A stretch of 64,000 nt of DNA. Origin: HGM04593 sp045661205 (GTDB lineage Bacteria > Bacteroidota > Bacteroidia > Bacteroidales > Bacteroidaceae). Location of the stretch: contig JAZRFE010000014.1 of NCBI GenBank assembly GCA_045661205.1, positions 1 through 64,000 on the forward strand. Direction: 5' to 3'. The notes beneath the pieces are model-generated. The model saw nothing but the letters and a program-made list of their open reading frames with translations, searched no databases and was not told the origin of the DNA. Of the stretch, positions 61,503 through 64,000 are shown piece by piece. The number at the start of each line of letters is the position of its first letter. Positions within the stretch are counted from its first letter, which is position 1. The position numbers and the translations under genes were made by a program.

Positions 61503-61886
61503 CCCGCGTAGTCTTTCTGTGGGGAAAGTTGCCGACAAGTAGCGCCCAACCGAGGGATATTTTCGCTCGCGAAAATTCGTGAGCAAAAGGGCGATACAAC
61601 TGATTTTGTCTGTGCTGTGCCTTTTGCACCCTTTTGGGCGCCAAAAGGGTGGATAGAAACAATGGCCGATAAAATTGCAACAAAAGATTAAGGGTAAAGA
61701 CTGCTGCTAATAATCAAAAACTAATATTGCTGTATAATAAAAAAAAGAGATTGAGGAACATTTGCCCTCAATCCCCATAATTGAAAATAAAGTAATCAAG
61801 AACAAAAGTTAATGTTGCGGTCTTTTCTGCCGAAAATTCGTTTTTTATAATTATCTTCGCAGTCACAAGCACGATAGGAACAGACA

Positions 61887-63209
61887 ATGATTGACACATC
61901 TATATTCAAAGATAAAAAAGCAGTCTACTACACACTTGGCTGCAAACTCAATTTCTCCGAGACCTCAACCATCGAACGCACATTGCAAGAGGCCGGCATA
62001 CGCACTGCACGTCGTGGCGAGCAGGCCGATATATGCGTGATAAACAGTTGCGCTGTAACACAAGAGGCCGAGAAAAAATGTCGCCAGGCTATTCATAAAC
62101 TCATACGCAAACACCCTGACGCATACATCGTGGTTACCGGATGTTACGCCCAACTGTCGCCCGAAAAACTCGCAGCCGAAGAGGGTGTGGATGTTGTTCT
62201 CGGCATCGACAAAAAGGGCGATGTTCTTGAACATCTTGGCAATTTGCAGAAACGCGAAGGGGTGGGAGAGTGGTTTGTTCAGCCTACAAAGAATGTGCGC
62301 AATTTCGTGCCCTCGTGCTCGCGTGGCGACCGTACACGCTACTTCCTGAAGGTGCAGGATGGCTGTGACTATTTCTGTACCTATTGCACTATTCCCTACG
62401 CACGCGGTCGCAGTCGCAATCCTCATGTTGCCGACCTTGTGGCACAGGCGCGTAAGGCTGCCGACGAGGGTGGTCGCGAGATTGTCATCACAGGAGTGAA
62501 TATAGGCGATTTTGGCAAGAGTACCGGCGAGAGTTTCGTGACACTTGTCAAGGAGCTTGATGCAGTCGAGGGGATTGATCGTTATCGCATCTCGTCGATA
62601 GAACCCAATCTTATCACAGACGAGATTATAGAATATATATCGACGTCGCGCAGCTTTATGCCCCATCTGCACATTCCTTTGCAAGCGGGTAGCGATGAGG
62701 TCCTCAAATTGATGCACCGCCGCTACGATACGGCATTCTTTGCCGAAAAGATAGCCACTGTGCGTCGCGTGCTCCCCGATGCTTTCATTGGTGTGGATGT
62801 CATTGTGGGTACACGTGGTGAGAGCGAAGAACTGTTCCAAAAGGCTTATGACTTTATAAAATCTCTTGATATTTCCCAGTTGCACGTCTTCAGCTACTCC
62901 GAGCGACCGGGTACGCAAGCCCTTAAGATAGAGGGTGCTGTTCCCCCTGCTGAGAAGCAGCGTCGCAGCCGTCTGCTCATAGAGCTTTCCGAAGAGAAAC
63001 GTATCGCCTTTTACGAGCGTTACATAGGCAAAGAGGCACTTGTGCTTTTTGAAAAACCGCGCCCCGAAATGCCTATGGGAGGCTTCACCGAGAACTATAT
63101 ACGCGTGGAGACCGAGTGTGACAAGGCGTTGGTTAATAAAGTGGTACGTGTGCGTCTGGGCGGTTTTAATGAAGACCGTTCGGCTCTGACGGTTGCGGAA
63201 TATCTCTAA
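61887..63209 (+). CDS. mtaB: tRNA (N6-threonylcarbamoyladenosine(37)-C2)-methylthiotransferase
   Basis: A 440-residue radical SAM methylthiotransferase. The N-terminal UPF0004 domain binds a cluster through 'YTLGCKLN', 'INSCAVT' and 'VVTGCYAQ'; the radical SAM core has 'VQDGCDYFCTYCTIPYARGR' (CX3CX2C); a C-terminal TRAM-like part follows. 'GCKLN' and 'PYARG' favour MtaB (ms2t6A synthesis on tRNAs reading ANN codons) over MiaB or RimO. The GT2 gene follows 14 bases later. Confidence 0.93.
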   Translation: MIDTSIFKDKKAVYYTLGCKLNFSETSTIERTLQEAGIRTARRGEQADICVINSCAVTQEAEKKCRQAIHKLIRKHPDAYIVVTGCYAQLSPEKLAAEEGVDVVLGIDKKGDVLEHLGNLQKREGVGEWFVQPTKNVRNFVPSCSRGDRTRYFLKVQDGCDYFCTYCTIPYARGRSRNPHVADLVAQARKAADEGGREIVITGVNIGDFGKSTGESFVTLVKELDAVEGIDRYRISSIEPNLITDEIIEYISTSRSFMPHLHIPLQAGSDEVLKLMHRRYDTAFFAEKIATVRRVLPDAFIGVDVIVGTRGESEELFQKAYDFIKSLDISQLHVFSYSERPGTQALKIEGAVPPAEKQRRSRLLIELSEEKRIAFYERYIGKEALVLFEKPRPEMPMGGFTENYIRVETECDKALVNKVVRVRLGGFNEDRSALTVAEYL

Positions 63210-63223
63210 TCTCGGACACAAAA

Positions 63224-64000
63224 ATGCAAGTTATGAAAAGCAAGGTGGCAGTGGTTATTCTCAATTACAACGGTGCGGAAATGTTGCGCCGTTTTCTGCC
63301 GTCGGTCTTGGAGTTTTCTCCCGAGGCCGAGGTTGTTGTTGCCGACAATGCTTCGACTGATACCTCTGTCGAGGTGATGCGCAACGAGTTTCCCGCAGTG
63401 CGCCTTGTTGTTCTCGATAAAAATCACGGCTTTGCCGATGGCTACAACCATGCTCTTCGCGAGATAGAGGCCGACTATTACCTATTGCTCAATTCCGATG
63501 TAGAGGTTACTCACGGGTGGCTTGCTCCGCTGCTTGCCTTTATGGATGCTCACGATGATGTTGCTGCCTGTCAGCCTAAATTGTTGAGCTATAATGATAA
63601 GGCGTATTTTGAGTATGCGGGTGGCGCAGGCGGCTTTCTCGACCGCTACGGCTATCCTTTCTGCCGTGGTCGCATATTCGATGCCGTCGAAGAGGATAAG
63701 GGGCAGTACGATAGTGTGGCCGACCTCTTTTGGGCTACGGGTGCTGCGCTGATGATACGCTCGGCCGACTATTGGTCGGCGGGTGGACTTGACGGTACTT
63801 TCTTTGCCCACATGGAAGAGATTGACCTCTGCTGGCGTCTGCGTGCGCGTGGCAGACGCATAGTCTGCGTGCCGGACAGCGTTGTCTATCATGTCGGTGG
63901 TGCAACGCTCAACAAGAGCAACCCTCGCAAAACCTTTCTTAACTTTCGCAACAATTTGCTGATGCTTTACAAGAATCTTCCCGAAAAAGAACTTTCCGCT
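63224..64000 (+). CDS. Family 2 glycosyltransferase (rhamnosyltransferase-like), 3' truncated by window edge
   Basis: Open from ATG 63224 (or ATG 63233) to the end of the window: 259 residues with no stop. 'VAVVILNYNGAEMLRRFLPS' opens the GT-A fold, 'VVADNASTDTSVEVM' and 'LLLNSDVEVTHGW' are the nucleotide- and metal-binding parts, 'FWATGAALMIRSADYW' and 'FFAHMEEIDLCWRLRARGR' (EEID) form the acceptor side, and 'VYHVGGATL' follows. These match WbbL-like dTDP-rhamnosyl/GT2 enzymes. Typical length is about 330-350, so 70-90 residues are missing. Confidence 0.9.
   Translation, partial: MQVMKSKVAVVILNYNGAEMLRRFLPSVLEFSPEAEVVVADNASTDTSVEVMRNEFPAVRLVVLDKNHGFADGYNHALREIEADYYLLLNSDVEVTHGWLAPLLAFMDAHDDVAACQPKLLSYNDKAYFEYAGGAGGFLDRYGYPFCRGRIFDAVEEDKGQYDSVADLFWATGAALMIRSADYWSAGGLDGTFFAHMEEIDLCWRLRARGRRIVCVPDSVVYHVGGATLNKSNPRKTFLNFRNNLLMLYKNLPEKELSA

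Larger units (their letters stand above)
60983..61645. repeat. Inner inverted repeat TTTGGCGCCCAAA bounding a 663-bp segment
   Basis: TTTGGCGCCCAAA (60983-60995) recurs inverted (61633-61645). Each copy is itself the core of a palindrome: GTACTTTGG-CGC-CCAAAGTAC (60979-60999) and CCCTTTTGG-GCG-CCAAAAGGG (61629-61649). These are nested inside the outer repeat, as in non-autonomous mobile elements. Confidence 0.65.
60889..61781. repeat. Gene-free island bounded by a 16-bp perfect inverted repeat
   Basis: ATTATGGGGATTGAGG at 60889-60904 recurs inverted at 61766-61781, bounding 893 bp. The right copy also lies in a hairpin (61749-61773) with a T-run on the minus strand, mirroring the plus-strand terminator at the left. 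No frame inside looks coding: all are short, with no recognisable domain. The content is a chain of hairpins and paired G/C-rich tracts, unlike ordinary intergenic DNA in this window. 61782-61886, before mtaB, shows nothing further than a weak TATCTTCG near 61853. Confidence 0.7.

Noticed and set aside
61274..61683. Frames of about 100 codons on both strands inside the 60.9-61.8 kb island
   Set aside because: They run through hairpins, have no homology-like features and no promoter; shadows of the G/C-rich repeats.

Overview
The window is chromosomal DNA of a member of the Bacteroidales; I cannot settle the family. The grounds are: promoters of the Bacteroidetes type (TTTG, about 19-20 bp, TAnnTTTG) with hardly any Shine-Dalgarno sites; secreted glycosidases (GH78, GH27, GH29) and a TonB-dependent receptor; KorAB; the DUF4271-hemD-rnpA-yidD cluster; a PepSY-like DUF2874 protein; and a Bacteroidetes-type UvrA and ketol-acid reductoisomerase. 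Gene order is mostly housekeeping, in short operons closed by clear hairpin terminators.

Layout. 0-0.5 kb: tail of a YhcG/DUF1016 nuclease. 0.8-5.8 kb: operon of GtrA-like protein, sugar epimerase, UGM-like flavoprotein and a short RelA/SpoT homologue. 5.8-8 kb: GH78 rhamnosidase. 8.1-10.1 kb: three overlapping genes for an amino-sugar (two FdtA-type cupins and a DegT aminotransferase). 10.2 kb: tRNA-Gln(UUG). 10.3-12.3 kb: GNAT and GHL10 hydrolase. 12.5-15.3 kb: uvrA. 15.4-20.8 kb: ilvD-ilvB-ilvN-ilvC behind a complete transcription-attenuation leader. 20.9-22.3 kb: radical SAM enzyme plus YhhQ queuosine-precursor transporter. 22.3-25.6 kb: AT-rich stretch with a lyase-like lipoprotein and two unrecognised genes. 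25.8-28.7 kb: a coupled Bacteroidetes-domain protein and membrane Ser/Thr kinase with BspA-type ectodomain, then a WYL regulator. 29-37 kb: small envelope, redox and repair genes. 37.4-39.7 kb: TatD-like and GH27. 39.9-48.97 kb: rpsO, typA, yifB, ahcY, LOG, DUF4271, hemD, rnpA, yidD. 49-56.4 kb: GH29, KorAB, outer-membrane receptor. 56.6-60 kb: efp-GT2-radC-DUF59-lpxH operon. 60.9-61.8 kb: a gene-free island with nested inverted repeats and many hairpins. 61.9-64 kb: mtaB and the start of a GT2 gene.

The most notable discovery is the ilv leader at 20598-20794 (minus strand): a consensus promoter, a 19-residue peptide MIIGRSFHLLLNVVVILSD (10 of 19 residues Ile/Leu/Val), an antiterminator segment placed directly after its stop codon, and a Rho-independent terminator just before ilvD. 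This is the architecture of classical ribosome-mediated attenuation, which is well known in Proteobacteria and which I do not know to be described for Bacteroidetes ilv operons. Second is the nested-inverted-repeat island at 60.9-61.8 kb, a candidate non-autonomous mobile or structured-RNA element.
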